Source of the DNA: Metaphire vulgaris
Lineage: Eukaryota > Annelida > Clitellata > Crassiclitellata > Megascolecidae
DNA length: 64,000 nucleotides
Direction of reading: 5' to 3'
NCBI GenBank assembly: GCA_018105865.1
Contig: CM030848.1
Coordinates: 11,102,699-11,166,698, forward strand
Both the position numbers and the translations under genes were made by a program. The notes under the pieces are model-generated. The model saw nothing but the letters and a program-made list of their open reading frames with translations, did not search any database and was not told the DNA's origin. Positions 1 through 19,532 of the stretch are shown here, one piece after another (within the stretch, counting starts at the first letter, position 1; the number at the start of each line of letters is the position of its first letter).

Positions 1-177
1 CGGACTCGAGTACGGGACCTACCTTTACTTTACTATTAAATTGGTAAAACGAAAATAATTATTATTATCGTCGTCATCATCAAATTGGAAATATAATTAT
101 GGCAACGACTTTTGACAATAACTGCTTAGCGCCTAAAAGTTGATGATGTGTTTCATACAGTACTCTTACCATTCAAC

Positions 178-486
178 CAGTGGCGGTTTCACGTGGGGGA
201 TGAGTGGGGATGCATCCCCCACCGGACTTTTTTTGTCGATCAAACTATTTTTGGGTAAAAGTCTAGTAAAATGACGGGGGAAAACTGCGGGTGATCTTTT
301 TTGCTTGTCAACATATATTTTTTCGGTAAAAGTCTAGTAAAATTCGGGGAAAAAAATTTCTTTGCTTGTCAGCCTTTTTCGGGCAAAGTTTATTGATTTT
401 TCACTTTCTTTTTTTATCCCCAAACCAACTTGGTATGAATTTCATTTCACCCCCCCAACATCCAAGAAATCCTGAAACCGCCACTG
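178..486. mobile_element. hAT-like MITE (CAGTGGCGG family)
   Basis: The element starts CAGTGGCGGTTTC and ends GAAACCGCCACTG, so its termini are inverted repeats. It is flanked by the identical 8-bp direct repeat CATTCAAC at 170-177 and 487-494. An 8-bp duplication with CAGTG-type ends is the hAT signature. No transposase is encoded; the 309-bp interior is T-rich filler. Confidence 0.9.
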
Positions 487-642
487 CATTCAACTATTTT
501 ACTATATGCAGTACAAACAATCATACTAATCATAATTATTTCTGTAATGACATAGATTGATTCCAATTAATTATCGGTTTTCAATGAGCTCGTAATCATT
601 TTAAAGTAGATAATTAATCATGCTAACTGACTGACTACTCAC

Positions 643-1384
643 TTCATACGCCCAGGTGCAGGGGACTCCGGCAAATCTCGCCACACATCTTCCAAGTTCT
701 ACGTCTTCTTCCGTGGTGTACAGGTTTTTCAAACAGGTGCCAAGATTAGAAACTACCAGAGCCAGTGTTCTTTGACTGAACACCACTCCTGGTCCACCCA
801 TACAGAAGTTTTCCGATGAGTTCAGGTACAGCCTTCGTACATCTTTTCGTTTCCCCAGACCGGTTTGACCGAGAAAAACTATCCGCGATCCGTCGATGGA
901 GTGCAAGAGTTGACCGAGTCTGTCGCCTCTGACGTAAACGTCATCGTCAGCGCGCATGAAATATTTGAACTTGTGCAAGAAATGGTCGTGCATAAATTTC
1001 AACATCATGAACGCCTTCTTCTGCGGAGGATAAGAGTCGTCGACTTTCCTAAGCCCGATCACCGGCAATCCAGATGGTGCTTCATTTTCTGATCCTTCGG
1101 ATGAAAAGAATAGGACGTTGCCTGGAATAGATTTCCTCCAAGTCTGATGAACCGCCAAAGCTCTGGACGAGAGAAACCTCTTTGCCGTCATGACGCCAAT
1201 CAATACAAGATTATTGTCGCTAGTGTGACTGTTGTAAATTCCTTTATCAAGTTCATCTAACAATCCAAGATCATAGTGCGACCCTCCAGCATTTGTATGT
1301 GTATAGGTGTACAGTACAACGAGTGAAACAGCCAATGAGATATCCAGCAATTAGGCCTAGACCAATAATTCCAATCCAAGCCAT
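643..1384 (-). CDS. CHSY1: Chondroitin sulfate synthase (CHSY1/3-like), first coding exon, frameshifted
   Basis: This exon encodes the N-terminal stem and start of the Fringe-like glycosyltransferase domain of a Golgi type II membrane enzyme that polymerises chondroitin (GlcA/GalNAc transfer). Recognisable blocks are LIGVMTAKRFLSSRA, FFSSEG, DDSYPPQKKAFMMLKFMHDH, FMRADDDVYVRGDRL (the metal-binding DDD) and NFCMGGPGVVFS. The intact DDD points to CHSY1/3 rather than CHPF. The exon ends at a good donor, TATGAA|GTGAGT, phase 0, after CTWAYE; later exons lie beyond the left edge. ATG at 1384 opens a hydrophobic signal anchor (MAWIGIIGLGLIAGYLIG), but that frame stops at 1271-1273. The catalytic frame is open only below a stop at 1351-1353, so one extra base probably lies between 1350 and 1274. 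Identity is secure; the start region is uncertain. Confidence 0.9.
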
Positions 1385-3104
1385 CAGTATTTCCTGTATA
1401 GGGATCGGTAGTTACAGTTTTAGCCTCAGCTAGATTGTGTAAAACTTCAATCAACAAAAGATGCGATTACATTTAAACTATCATAACCTGAAACGGCAGA
1501 TAACTTAATTATAAAAACCCAGAAAATCCACCAATAATTAACCAATGACGTATTTATTCACGTTTCACATGTTCCATGGAACAGGAGTCCCCCACATATA
1601 AGAGGTTCCTGCACAGAAGGAGAAATTCGTTTTCGGTGTCAGCTGGCCTTGTTAGTTTCCCTCTGAGTCCATGAGTCTAGATTAAACATTGCCCTTATCT
1701 GGCGTGGATGCCCGGAGCCAAAGCGATAATTTTAAGAGTGTTCGTGTAAATAAGTGTTGACGAGCAAACAAGAGGTCGCGGGTCAATTTGAATGCCCCCA
1801 TCTCAGGCCATCTAGTGGATGCCCGGGGTCACCGCCCCTCCCCTCTGTACACCACTGTAGCCTACAGTCAGTGAAAAAACCTGATCCACGGACCGAACCG
1901 TTTAATTATCTCGCGTATTAAGGATAACGCAAATCAGATCGGTAAGCTAACAGATGGTTCGGTGATATAGTTGTCGTTTTATCAAACGATTGGGCCGAAC
2001 CGGACCGAACCGGCTTCTTCAGATCCCGGGGGGTCTTCCGAGCTCCAAAGCCCAGCCTATCAAAAATAATGGAGGGAGGGAGTCGAGTATATCGGCCTAA
2101 AAGGCCTAAAGCCTATGATATTGTCACAGCCTCTTGAAAAGTTGACATGCAACGAGATCAAGCACGAACATTTAAGGCAGATCTCGAGTACAATTATTAT
2201 TAATCGCTTGATAAATGTAATCGCCTGTCGTGAAAATGTCAGCCTATCGTGAATAACGGCTTTGCAGATGATTCGTATATAGGTCTACTGTAGTAACAAA
2301 TGAGCTTGTAAAAACGAGCATCGTAAACATAGATTTCACTGATTTGAGGTCAGGGATATTTTTACACCCCCTAACACTTCCCCCAACCCCCAATTTGAGG
2401 TCGACACCCCCAAATTTGGTAATGTGATAATGGTATGCATACAAAATGCAAACTTATTAGCTCTGAACACTCTCCCAATTTGAGGTCGACACCCTCCCCC
2501 AAATTTACAATCCTAGAAATATCCCTGTTTGAGGCCAATTAGAGCGGGCATCGATGTTCGAATTTCTCAGGACATAGCAGAGGACAGACCCGTCTTTTGC
2601 CAGTGTGAAGTCCCTGGCACCTGCCGGCCTGCGGGGCCCCGGATGGGTTGGATCCATGGCCAGATTATAAATTCTATCAGCTGTCTCAACAGAAAATTAT
2701 ATAAAAATTTTACCGTTCTCGCGTGTTTCGCATTAGGCCTACTGTACACAGTTTATGCACGATTGTGCTGACTACTTGCACAACAAAACGCTTTAGATTT
2801 TTGATCCTGTAAAACAAAACTGTTTAGTAGTATGGTAATAGCCTGATTGGCTAAATGAACAACCGGAGAGAATTTAGTTAAATGTCCGAGTTAAGTTAAT
2901 TTTACTCTTACCACTACGGCAAAAAGGCAGAAGTCGTCAGCTTCTTGTTGGCATTCTTTCTAAAACTACATAGGCCTAAAATGAATCTATATTCAAAATT
3001 TATACGACCGGTCTAACCTAATCTATTTGCCTATAGACGCATAGTTCTGCGCATACAAATCTAAGGCTCATTATAGGCCCACTGCAAACTATTGAAATTG
3101 AGTG
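1385..3104. other. Intergenic DNA, no gene recognised
   Basis: Unique-looking sequence with scattered TAGGCCTA palindromes. I see no convincing exon or transposon ends here apart from the AATTTGAGGTCGACACCCCC repeat at about 2340-2530. Confidence 0.5.
2340..2530. repeat. Dispersed repeat with AATTTGAGGTCGACACCCCC motif
   Basis: The motif AATTTGAGGTCGACACCC occurs twice (about 2391 and 2477), between GTCAGGGATATTTTTACACCC and AATATCCCTGTTTGAGG, which look like inverted ends. A related copy in the other orientation is at about 40625-40835. Probably a decayed non-autonomous transposon. Confidence 0.5.
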
Positions 3105-3330
3105 ATGTTAACAAGGACCGATCCCCCAAGGACGAGAATAAGAATAAGGACCGACCCCAAGGAGACGAGCATAAGGACAAGCACCGATCCCCAAGGACGA
3201 GGATAAGGACGAGGACCGACCCTCCAAGAACGAGTATTAGGACGAGGACCTATACCCCCAAGCACAAGGACAACAAGACTGACCTCTGAGGACAAGGATC
3301 AAGGACAAGGACAAGGACCGACCTCTGTTA
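3105..3330. repeat. Degenerate AAGGACGAGGACCGACC repeat array
   Basis: Imperfect tandem units built on AAGGACGAGGACCGACCYCC and AAGGACGAGGATAAGG. The same vocabulary recurs at 5876-6045. The translations (RPYPRPWGSVLVL-like) are a by-product of the repeat, not a gene. Confidence 0.7.
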
Positions 3331-3889
3331 GACAAAAAATCGGAAAGGAAAAAACCAAAGACAATTTCAATTCGAATTACAAAATTAAAGAGGCAAATAA
3401 ATGTTGTAAAATATAATCTAGTCAACAGCCATCCCAAGTTTTTAAAATCTCCTCAAATTTGTATATGTTGGCTTGGGGATGGAAATCCCTATCAAGCGTG
3501 GAGAGACAAATCTTGTCCCCCAAACATTTCAAACCAGGCCCCCACCCCAATGTCTCAAGGTGGCTAGAATAAACACTGGTCAACACTCAACAGCAATGGT
3601 GCATTTCAAATAAACAAGTGTTTTCCAGCGGGCGGCTCATCATTAATCGCGCACGATGAGGACTGATTATGAGACGACTTTGTCGAAAACACTGTTCAAC
3701 TGAAGCCGACGTCGCATGGCCACAGAGAATTCTTGCAAAGACTCCTCAACTGGTATTATAAAGGAAACTCCCATAGAAATCAAATGATCAGATTAAAATA
3801 CATACTAGATAAACTAGTTTTGAATACAGATTTGACATCAGTGGTTTTCACACACCCCTAACACTTAGCCTCCTAAACCAATTAAAAAA

Positions 3890-3891
<2 letters not shown>

Positions 3892-3943
<52 letters not shown>
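3892..3943. repeat. (ATT)n microsatellite
   Basis: About 17 uninterrupted ATT units, followed by a decayed ATT-rich tail to about 3966. Confidence 0.95.
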
Positions 3944-3944
<1 letters not shown>

Positions 3945-4219
3945 AATATTAAATTATTATTATTATACAGATTTCTGGGTATTTAAGGGAAACAATGACT
4001 ACACATTTTAGTAACTCAAAGCAAAATATCCCTAAATATAAAGGCCACTCTTACCCAGAGACGTCATTTCACTGTTTTTCAGGGGCAAAACACTTTAACA
4101 GCCTGACTTTTACAAGTTTGTGAAAAAGTTGACGACCTTTTTTTGCTCGTCAGTCATTTTTTTACGATTAGTTCAGTGGCGTAACCAGAGTCAAAATGAT
4201 GTAACCCGGGCAGATGACC

Positions 4220-4345
4220 TGGGCTGTCCATAAATTACGTAAGCAATTTTTTTGTGCGAATTTTAATCCGCCCCTTTCCGCCTTATCAACAGTTGTCACA
4301 CTTTTCAAACCCTTGCCTCTTTTGTTTACGTAATTTATGGACAAC
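4220..4345. mobile_element. Short Harbinger-like MITE copy
   Basis: The outer arms GGGCTGTCCATAAATTACGT and TACGTAATTTATGGACA are inverted repeats matching the better-preserved element at 6330-6646. The interior is only about 85 bp and the extreme ends have decayed, so no target duplication is called. Confidence 0.6.
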
Positions 4346-6329
4346 AAAACGATAAAATATTTCTTAAAATTAAAACGAAAATTTTAAACTGATCCCATTT
4401 CACGAGGCAAATGAATTGCTCAGCAGATGACTTTTTAAAAAGTGAATCCATAGACCCCTTAATTTGATCCGTGCGTGCTGCCAATCAGGTTCACCAAATG
4501 GTGAGCTTTCTTTGCTCTGGTAACGACAATAGAAAAACTACATCCTGCTGAACAAATTAGCCAACCATGGAAATTTGCAATATTTATAACTTTGGAAACG
4601 ACGTTTGACTGATTTCTTGGCTCAAAATATTTCCATGGGTATGTATGCAATTTAGGCTACACTGTTATCTAGTTCTCAGGAACAAATCTAAGGCTCTTAT
4701 TCAGAGGCTGAGACTGTTTATTCTGTTCATTTTACAGTAGAGTTCGCAACGACGCCGATATTTTAACTGTCTGGCAAGTGTCTGGCAATGATGACTAGTT
4801 GCACTCGACGAAGAGTTTGGCATACGTCATCTGATGTTTCTAAGCATAAGGTTATGTTCAGCTCTTTAGAATTCTTGAGAAATCCAAACGCAGGCAACTT
4901 TTCCAATCCAGACGCTGTGTCCGTGAAACTATGCCTTTCAAAAATATGACTAGACTGAAATGTGAGTAAAACAATAAATTTACTCTTGGCGCGAACTGTA
5001 ATAGACAAAAAAAGATAAAGCACGCCCACGGTGACCACCTGCTCTGATATTACACAAATTAAATTAGGAATTTTGAATGCCTTGTTGCCCAGTCACCTTC
5101 CAGTTTCAGACCAAAAGCCAGGGAAATCGGGTACCTCTCTCCCAAAAAGGTCAAATCTCAAAGCAGCTGCCATTTTTCTTCTATAAGGCGGGTCGACCTG
5201 ACCTGACCCGTGAGAGACGAGGGTCTTTCGAGCAAACATTTCAAACTACTTCAGCTATCCCTGGTATCAGTCGGCATTCATAAAATCTTCACCCATCGCC
5301 AGATCGCCAATCATCACATTACGTTTTCCAGATAGCGTTCATCAGTAGATGAAGATGCATAGGAAATGAATGGTCTGATATGGGACGACTTTGCGATTAC
5401 CGCCATAACTGAAATTCGATATATCACGCAGATAGATATACTTGCCAAACAAAATGACTGTAGGCCTAGTAATTACTGAACTTCTAACTGATACCTTAAC
5501 AATGACACGTATTCCAGATACTTTAGTTTTAGACTATTAGAATAGTATTGCAATGGTTACATCAGTGGTAAGCAAATCCAAATAATAAAGACATAATTTT
5601 TATATTTTGTCAACCCGGGCAGAAATTTTTCAATTATTATTAAGCAAATAACCCATTATTATTATTATTATTATTATGGATTATTATTCAGATTACTCGA
5701 TATCAAGATTCCTTTGGGCATTCAAAACTAAATAACACAAATGACGAAAATTTTTTTAGAAAAACTCAGGGGGCAAATGCCCCCTAGCCTAAAAATGACG
5801 TCCCATACTCTTACCTTCGAACATAATTATCAGTAAAATAATTATTGAAAATGGTATACAAGCAATTTGGTCCTTATAAGGATTTTTCAAGGACCGTTCT
5901 GCAAGAACCAGGAGAAGGACCGTTCTGCAAGAACCAGTATAAGGACGAGGACCGAGCCTCCAAGGACGAGGATAAGGACGAGGCTGACTTCCCGAGGAGT
6001 CCTTAAGGACAAGGACCAGGATTGACAAGGACTGACATCACTGTTGAAATTTAAGCTGTTAAGAAGCACTAGGCCTACTATATAAGGCTACACTGTCTCC
6101 GGAAAAAAGGAACCCCTAAACATGCTGCAATAACTGCCTCGACTCTGCACCGATTTAGACAAAATTTTAAACAAACACATTAAGAGACATCTATTTGCGT
6201 CATTAGCGCACATTTCATTAGAATCCGTTTAGGCTACTCGTTCGAGTGGTTTCTAACTTTTGCGGTCAGCTGTCACAGATTGCAGTTTTATGATTCTAAT
6301 ATCATTAAAAGATTACAGAATGTAGCTTA
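4346..6329. other. Intergenic DNA, no gene recognised
   Basis: I see no supported exon. Contents are a short ATT run at about 5656-5677, the AAGGAC repeat at 5876-6045 and otherwise unique AT-rich sequence. Confidence 0.5.
5876..6045. repeat. Second AAGGACGAGGACC repeat array
   Basis: The array contains two exact GGACCGTTCTGCAAGAACCA units followed by AAGGACGAGGACCGAGCCTCC and AAGGACGAGGATAAGGACGA. It is the same family as 3105-3330, about 2.7 kb away in the same orientation. Confidence 0.7.
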
Positions 6330-6646
6330 GGGGTCGTCCATAAATTACGTAACGCGGTTAGGGGTCCGGCCATTTGTTACGAAGTGTGACGACGGGGGGT
6401 CCCGTAAATGTGACTTAACGCAAAAATTTAAGTGATGACCTTTGACTTTTTTGGGGCTTGTCAGGGATTTTGAGAGAAATAAATACAAGGATGGCCTTTT
6501 TGCTTGTCAAGACTTTTCGGAAGACGAAAATGGGGGGTCGGCCCGTTGTTACGTCATATTTTAGGGGTCTGACTTTTTGTTACGTCGCGTTACGTAGGGG
6601 GGTAAAAAAAGTGCCAAAATCGCGTTACGTAATTTATGGACGACCC
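6330..6646. mobile_element. Harbinger-like MITE with TTA duplication
   Basis: Terminal inverted repeats of about 25 bp: GGGGTCGTCCATAAATTACG on the left and CGTAATTTATGGACGACCC on the right. TTA flanks both ends (6327-6329 and 6647-6649). A 3-bp TTA duplication with G-rich ends fits PIF/Harbinger elements. No transposase is encoded. A (TA)n run follows at 6656-6702. Confidence 0.75.
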
Positions 6647-6652
6647 TTAGTG

Positions 6653-6655
<3 letters not shown>

Positions 6656-6702
<47 letters not shown>
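6656..6702. repeat. (TA)n microsatellite
   Basis: About 23 TA units abutting the Harbinger-like element. Confidence 0.9.
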
Positions 6703-6706
<4 letters not shown>

Positions 6707-8125
6707 GTCAAGATGTCAATCTGAGCCTGGAAATAGCAAGAAATACGTTTTGGACTGGTTATGTATTAAAGACGAAATTTCTAAAGCGCTGCCTGAAAGC
6801 TTGGTGCAGTGCACCAGCTTATTCACGAGCACTCAATCTTAGTGAAATCCATAGACTGTAATCCGTAGTCCGTGATGGTCGAGGCTGTAGATCCACTGAT
6901 CCAGATAGGCAGTCGCGGCAAAGTTTTTATGGAGGATGATAACAAGATTTGCGGTGGATGGAAACGTTCATCACTCAGTTGTGACAGCAAGTGGATAACA
7001 GAGATTTTACCACTTGTAGTGATTGATTGTGTATTGAATTTGGTATAATAACTTGCACAGTACACCATTCCTGCATTGGGCAATCATTCTCCCTTCTGCT
7101 TAAGTAAATTAAAGTAACATCTAATAGATTTCTATAGCACCTTGGAAAGCAGCACAACAGTAGCTGCTTATTCTTAGGCGCTGTAGATATGGTTAGTAGA
7201 TAGGTCTATGGGCCAACAGAAAAGCTGAAATCTGCCAGTAATGAACATGATGTGATGCAAATCATGCAATACAATGAACAGTCAGGAGAAACTGGACACC
7301 ACACGTTTCTAAACTGAACAATAACACTACACTGTCAAAATAGATTTATTAGCAAACATTCAATAATGAAAATCATAGCAGTTAATTGTTAGGAAAAGGA
7401 AATCAAGCATATACAGTCAATCAATTTTAGAAGCGAACTCGAGCAGATACAGTTCTTTGTAATTCTAAAATAGAAATTCTCAGTGGCATTGCAGTGGAAA
7501 TGAAATGCTACAAACTGGATAATCTACAGATCACATTATTACTATGTCCCATTGTTAATATAATTAAATATATACATTGCCTATGGCTGTTGCCAGTTCT
7601 ATAAATGTGCTATCATCAAATCTCAATTGCTAGCTACACATGCTAGCAAACAAATGTTAATTTACCAAAAACTGAGCATTACATTATCACCCGTTTTGCT
7701 TCCGTTAGCAATTTTAATACAGTAATTAGCTTCCTAGAAGCAAGCTTACGTCCAAGTAGTAAATCAATTTTATTCATTGGTTAGCATTCTTTTGTAAAAA
7801 TTTAAAAAACATGTTGACCATGTATTCAATCAGTCCATGTATGACCATGTATTGATTGTTTATATTCAAATTTTTTTGTAAAAAATATGCATTTTTACAT
7901 TTTTACTAAAAACCAATCGTTTGTGAACATACAGTGCCTGAACATTGAATTTTATTTTTTTCTACAAATGATATTCTAAGAATATTGCCAGCACCGCTAC
8001 AAACAAAGAGCATGAAAATTAAGTTAAGCAGCATAAGAGCTTCTCTGAAAATGTAAGACATGTGGAAAGTTGTTGAATGGAAAAATACTATCAGGTAATG
8101 CAAAAAACTCAGTAGTACTAAGCGG
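6703..8125. other. Intergenic DNA and 3' flank of the BTBD10-like gene
   Basis: AT-rich sequence downstream of the minus-strand BTBD10-like stop at 8126. The 7300-8125 part probably contains its 3' UTR; several AATAAA-type words occur on the minus strand, but I cannot choose the used site. No other exon recognised. Confidence 0.45.
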
Positions 8126-15560
<7,435 letters not shown>

Positions 15561-16235
15561 GGCAGTTAGTTTAATCCAAGAAGCTTCTTCTTTTCTTACA
15601 TTTCCTTAAAGCTACACAAAATGTACAACACAGAGACGTAATCAAAGATCCAAAATGCTGTTCAAGGTTTTTAAATAATAAAGCAGAAATCTTCCAGGTA
15701 CAGTACGCTATTGCAGAACCGCATCATTTGGAAATTCTACTAAACGTGATTATCTTTTGTTTAGTTCTGGTGCATCATAAACAACTTAGTTTATATTGTA
15801 AGAAAAAACATAAAAACAATTCCAAAAAGGACTGTGATCTCGCTCGGCCTTCATGAATGAGATGGGACGCAGGTTGCCGAATCATGATATAAACTAAATG
15901 TCAAATATCTGAGAATAATCTCAACAGTTTTCTCCACGTATATGCATGTAGGGTGACACGGTGTTAAAGCGCCCAGAATGTCTACCAGACTAGTTTTTAT
16001 AAGTCTCTGAAAATTAAAAGACACGCTCATGTCCTTACGATTACTTTACCGAAATTTTACTACATTATTTTTCAATTTATTCCGAACAAATTTTAAAAAT
16101 AAAAATAAACAACTTACACCAATCCCTACATTAGTCGACATCTTTTCTACTGATAAATAGTGTTGCCGCTCGAAGAATTTGTAAACTAGTTAATTTTTAA
16201 GTCCAGACCAAGGAAAGCTTCTTCTATGAATCTAT
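15561..16235. other. BTBD10-like 5' flank
   Basis: Contains the presumed 5' UTR and promoter of the minus-strand BTBD10-like gene. I see no TATA box or other element I would defend. No other gene recognised. Confidence 0.4.
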
Positions 16236-18190
16236 ATTCCATAAGCTCTTTAACAATCGTCGAAGTGAATTATCCTATGCGCTCAATCTCAAAAAATTTT
16301 AAAGCCAAAAATTGGTCATTCATGCCGGGTCATTTAATCAAACTGCTCCGAGTGGGCAGGACGCTATAGCTTGGAGGAAATGATTTTATAAAGAGAAATG
16401 ATATTTAATGGAAAGAAAAACATGTCAGATGTTGAAGAAGGGGAGAAAATTGTTTTAGAGTTTGATTTTGGCAAATGCAATAGCATTTTATGATATTGGA
16501 GATTGAGTTTCTACCACTCAGATTTTGCGCAAATGCAATATCATTTTATGAAATTTTGAGATTGATTGATTTAGAGGTCGAATTTGAGCAAATGCATGAG
16601 GATGTTGCGTAGATCCAGGTTGTTGTAAATTATCAGATTTCTTCCTAGACTGGTTTTGATGTATTCGCGTGAGTTTTTCTGGAATTTGATAGTCAACGTT
16701 AGTTACTGATTTGGCAGTGTCGAACGACATGCAATGGTGTAATCTCTTGTTTTGTGCTGATTTTTCACGCCGAGCAACAGCCTGCTAGGCATTTTTGATT
16801 GATTGAAAGTTCGTGAACGCTGGACTTTTTTTGTTTTGAGTTGCGGTAGGTTAGAAAGAGGAATAAAAAGCTAAACAATGGTGCAAATCTCAGTTTTAAT
16901 ATCTTATATAGACCGAGATGTAGCACGAAAAAAAATGGAACAGGTTTTGAGAATTGAAAACTGAGCTTCAAAATTCAGGGATAAGTCAAATGTTCAAACA
17001 TCAAGATTTTTTGCAGTTGGAAAGGGTTATTAGATCTGGGGCTAAAATCAGTGTGGATTTTCAATTTTTTTGGTTTGTTTTGGCAGTCCAAATAAGAGAA
17101 ATTTGTTTTGGAGGGATTGACCAAAGTGGAGATTAGCTGAAAATATTTTGATGAGATTGGGCTTTAAACATTTTTAGTAGGAGAGGGTGATGTTTTAGGG
17201 CAGAAAAGTGGACTCTATCCCCAATTTTTTGAAATAATTGAGGTCGGTTAGAAAGAGAAATAAACAATTTGAGCAATGGTTTAAACCTCATGACAGTGGG
17301 CTAGTGTATAGCCTGAGATATAAAAAATTTAAAAGGACAGCAATCATTTCTGTGGTTTTCCAAAAATTAAATCGGAGGGTGATGAAGTTTGAAAATTTAA
17401 TCCACACTTGAAAGGATCTACAAAAAAATAGGGTTTGAACCAGCGGTGAGTAAAGATATTCCAAACGGGAGGGAAGGGCATTGGGAGTAGGAAGGAGATT
17501 TGGGAGGATCAAAGGCAGCAGACGGGTTCAAGGAGCAGAGACCAGTAACTTTTGAGATCCAATGGCAGTGGGGGAGTTTGTCGCTAAATGGTTGGGGCCT
17601 GGGGTTTCTGTTGAGATGATGTTTTGGATAGGAGATTGGAGAGGGTTGGATAAGGTGTTTTTTGCCAAATGAATGGGTTAGTCTGGAAAGGATTTGGCCT
17701 GTGAGTTTGGAGAGGAATGGGGTTTGAAAAAAGGGATAGTTGTTGAGATCTTCTGTCTGGGGTTTGGGGTTTTTAAGAATGTGTTGGAGTTATGAGGGTT
17801 TTTGGGAGAGGATGAGGAGAGGGAAAAGAGAAAGAGATAAATTGATAATTTTTTTGGGGCCTGGGCCGGAGGACAGGTTGCACACTGTTTGAGAAGAGGG
17901 ATTGGTATTGGATCAAGACTGCATTGCTTGTTTGGAAAGGGAAGGGGTTTAGATACTTCTTCCTCAGGGACAGGAGGAAAAGGGTTGGGAAAAGGGAAGG
18001 AGCTTTTGGTGGTGATGGGTGATGGGAGATGGATTTTGATTGGTCATGGTAGAAGGGGATTGGTGCGGAGGAAGAGATTTTTCCAGAAAAAAATTAGCAA
18101 AATGATTCAGCAAGTTGGACGATTGGGAGATGATTGGGGTGATATTCCATAAGTTTAAGCTTAACAATCGTCCCTTGAATTAAACTGTTC
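16236..18190. mobile_element. C-poor block between direct repeats, possible decayed LINE on minus strand
   Basis: The plus strand is strikingly poor in C and rich in G/T/A across about 1.9 kb. The block is bounded by direct repeats sharing ATATTCCATAAG, TTAACAATCGTC and TGAATTA (left about 16233-16271, right about 18143-18183). On the minus strand near 17935-17890 it encodes SLDPIPIPLLKQC, which resembles the DPIP..LLK motif of CR1/L2-type reverse transcriptases; the surrounding frames are broken. Within it GCAAATGCAATA-TCATTTTATGA is repeated at about 16470 and 16530. The LINE assignment is tentative; the composition and flanking repeats are directly visible. Confidence 0.45.
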
Positions 18191-18725
18191 CGTTTTGATT
18201 AAACATTGAAATTTGGTTGTCCCCTAAATAATGAGCGTCTTGCAATACCCGCCGTGTTGCGGACGGACAGACGCGAGGACAGTAACATCGATAATGATTA
18301 TATAATAAGATGATTAGTCGGTAGGTGGCGCCGTATGTGAATATAACGTTGCAGCAGATTCGACAAACAGAAGCTGGAATAGAAGGCTGTATCAGCCTGT
18401 ATGAGTGACAGTTATTCTTATTCTCAACCACCGAGCACGAGAAACCCAATTGTGTGCAGCTGCTTTGTCAGGTATGTAGGGATGTAGGCCTATTATTGGC
18501 ATTTTTTATTGCTGCCATCCTTGGTAGACAGCCACTGCAGATTCACTGTCTATCACAGGAGCATATCAGTGAACACTGAACAGTGAAACTTGATACATTA
18601 CACAAACCACTTTAACATCCATTCCATGCCGACAGACATGCGACTGCCTGAAAAATAAAATCTCTGGCCACCCAAATATTAAACGTAGGGCCAATAGAAC
18701 ATCCCCGGTCTAAAAACTGATGCAC

Positions 18726-18729
<4 letters not shown>

Positions 18730-18816
<87 letters not shown>
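18730..18816. repeat. (GA)n microsatellite
   Basis: About 43 GA units without interruption. Confidence 0.97.
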
Positions 18817-18817
<1 letters not shown>

Positions 18818-18849
18818 ACCGGTCAACCAAGACAATAGCGTACTGTAAC

Positions 18850-19021
18850 CAGGGTGCGATTTGTGACCTGGAGCAGTGGGGAAATATGTCGAGCTTGATG
18901 GGGATGTAGTTGTTGGGGAAGTGTAGCAGTGTGGGGGTGTATTGGTGGGGGATGTAGCAGTAGGGGGATGCAGTTGGGCAGTTGGGGAAAATCCCCTTAC
19001 CCTCCTACAATTCGCGCCCTG
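18850..19021. mobile_element. hAT-like MITE (CAGGGTGCGA family)
   Basis: Ends CAGGGTGCGATTTG and CAATTCGCGCCCTG, flanked by identical 8-bp ACTGTAAC (18842-18849 and 19022-19029). The interior is a GGGGGATGTAGCAGT minisatellite. A truncated relative is at 50729-50885. Confidence 0.92.
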
Positions 19022-19532
19022 ACTGTAACTATAGTTACTTTTGAGCAGTAGGCCTAACTTGTAGATGTAAGCTCCTAACTAGTCACTTTTTGTTGATATT
19101 CCAAACCCCAAACATATAGATTTCCTACATAGACCTATAGGTCTATCTAAGAAAACCGAAATTATATGTTATTTCATTCTCGAATTAGCGGTTGATAAGC
19201 ATGGGCGCCCGCACATTTGGACAAGATGGGGCACTTAATATCCCTTTTGGAAAATGTAAATACCAATCGTTCAGACTTTCACAGTGAAATGTGAAAATCT
19301 TGCTAAAATATTAGCCGTGACCATGCATTGTGTTAAAATGTGTTTTGCCCCTCCTGGTAAAATTTCTGTTGGCGCCCATGTCGATAAGGCCTGTATCGAA
19401 AAGATAAGGATCGACCGGTTAACGATATATTGCACGATTAACTGAGAAAAATCATTAGTACGTCACAACTCGCATGAATTCGGTGCAGCACTTCGTTGCT
19501 TTGGAGAGAAGAGGGATAACAGGATCCATAAC

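Noticed and set aside
7240..7270. ATGCAAAT octamers (here and near 33519 and 57207) as POU3 target sites
   Set aside because: A few exact octamers are expected by chance in 64 kb, and none lies in a recognisable regulatory context.
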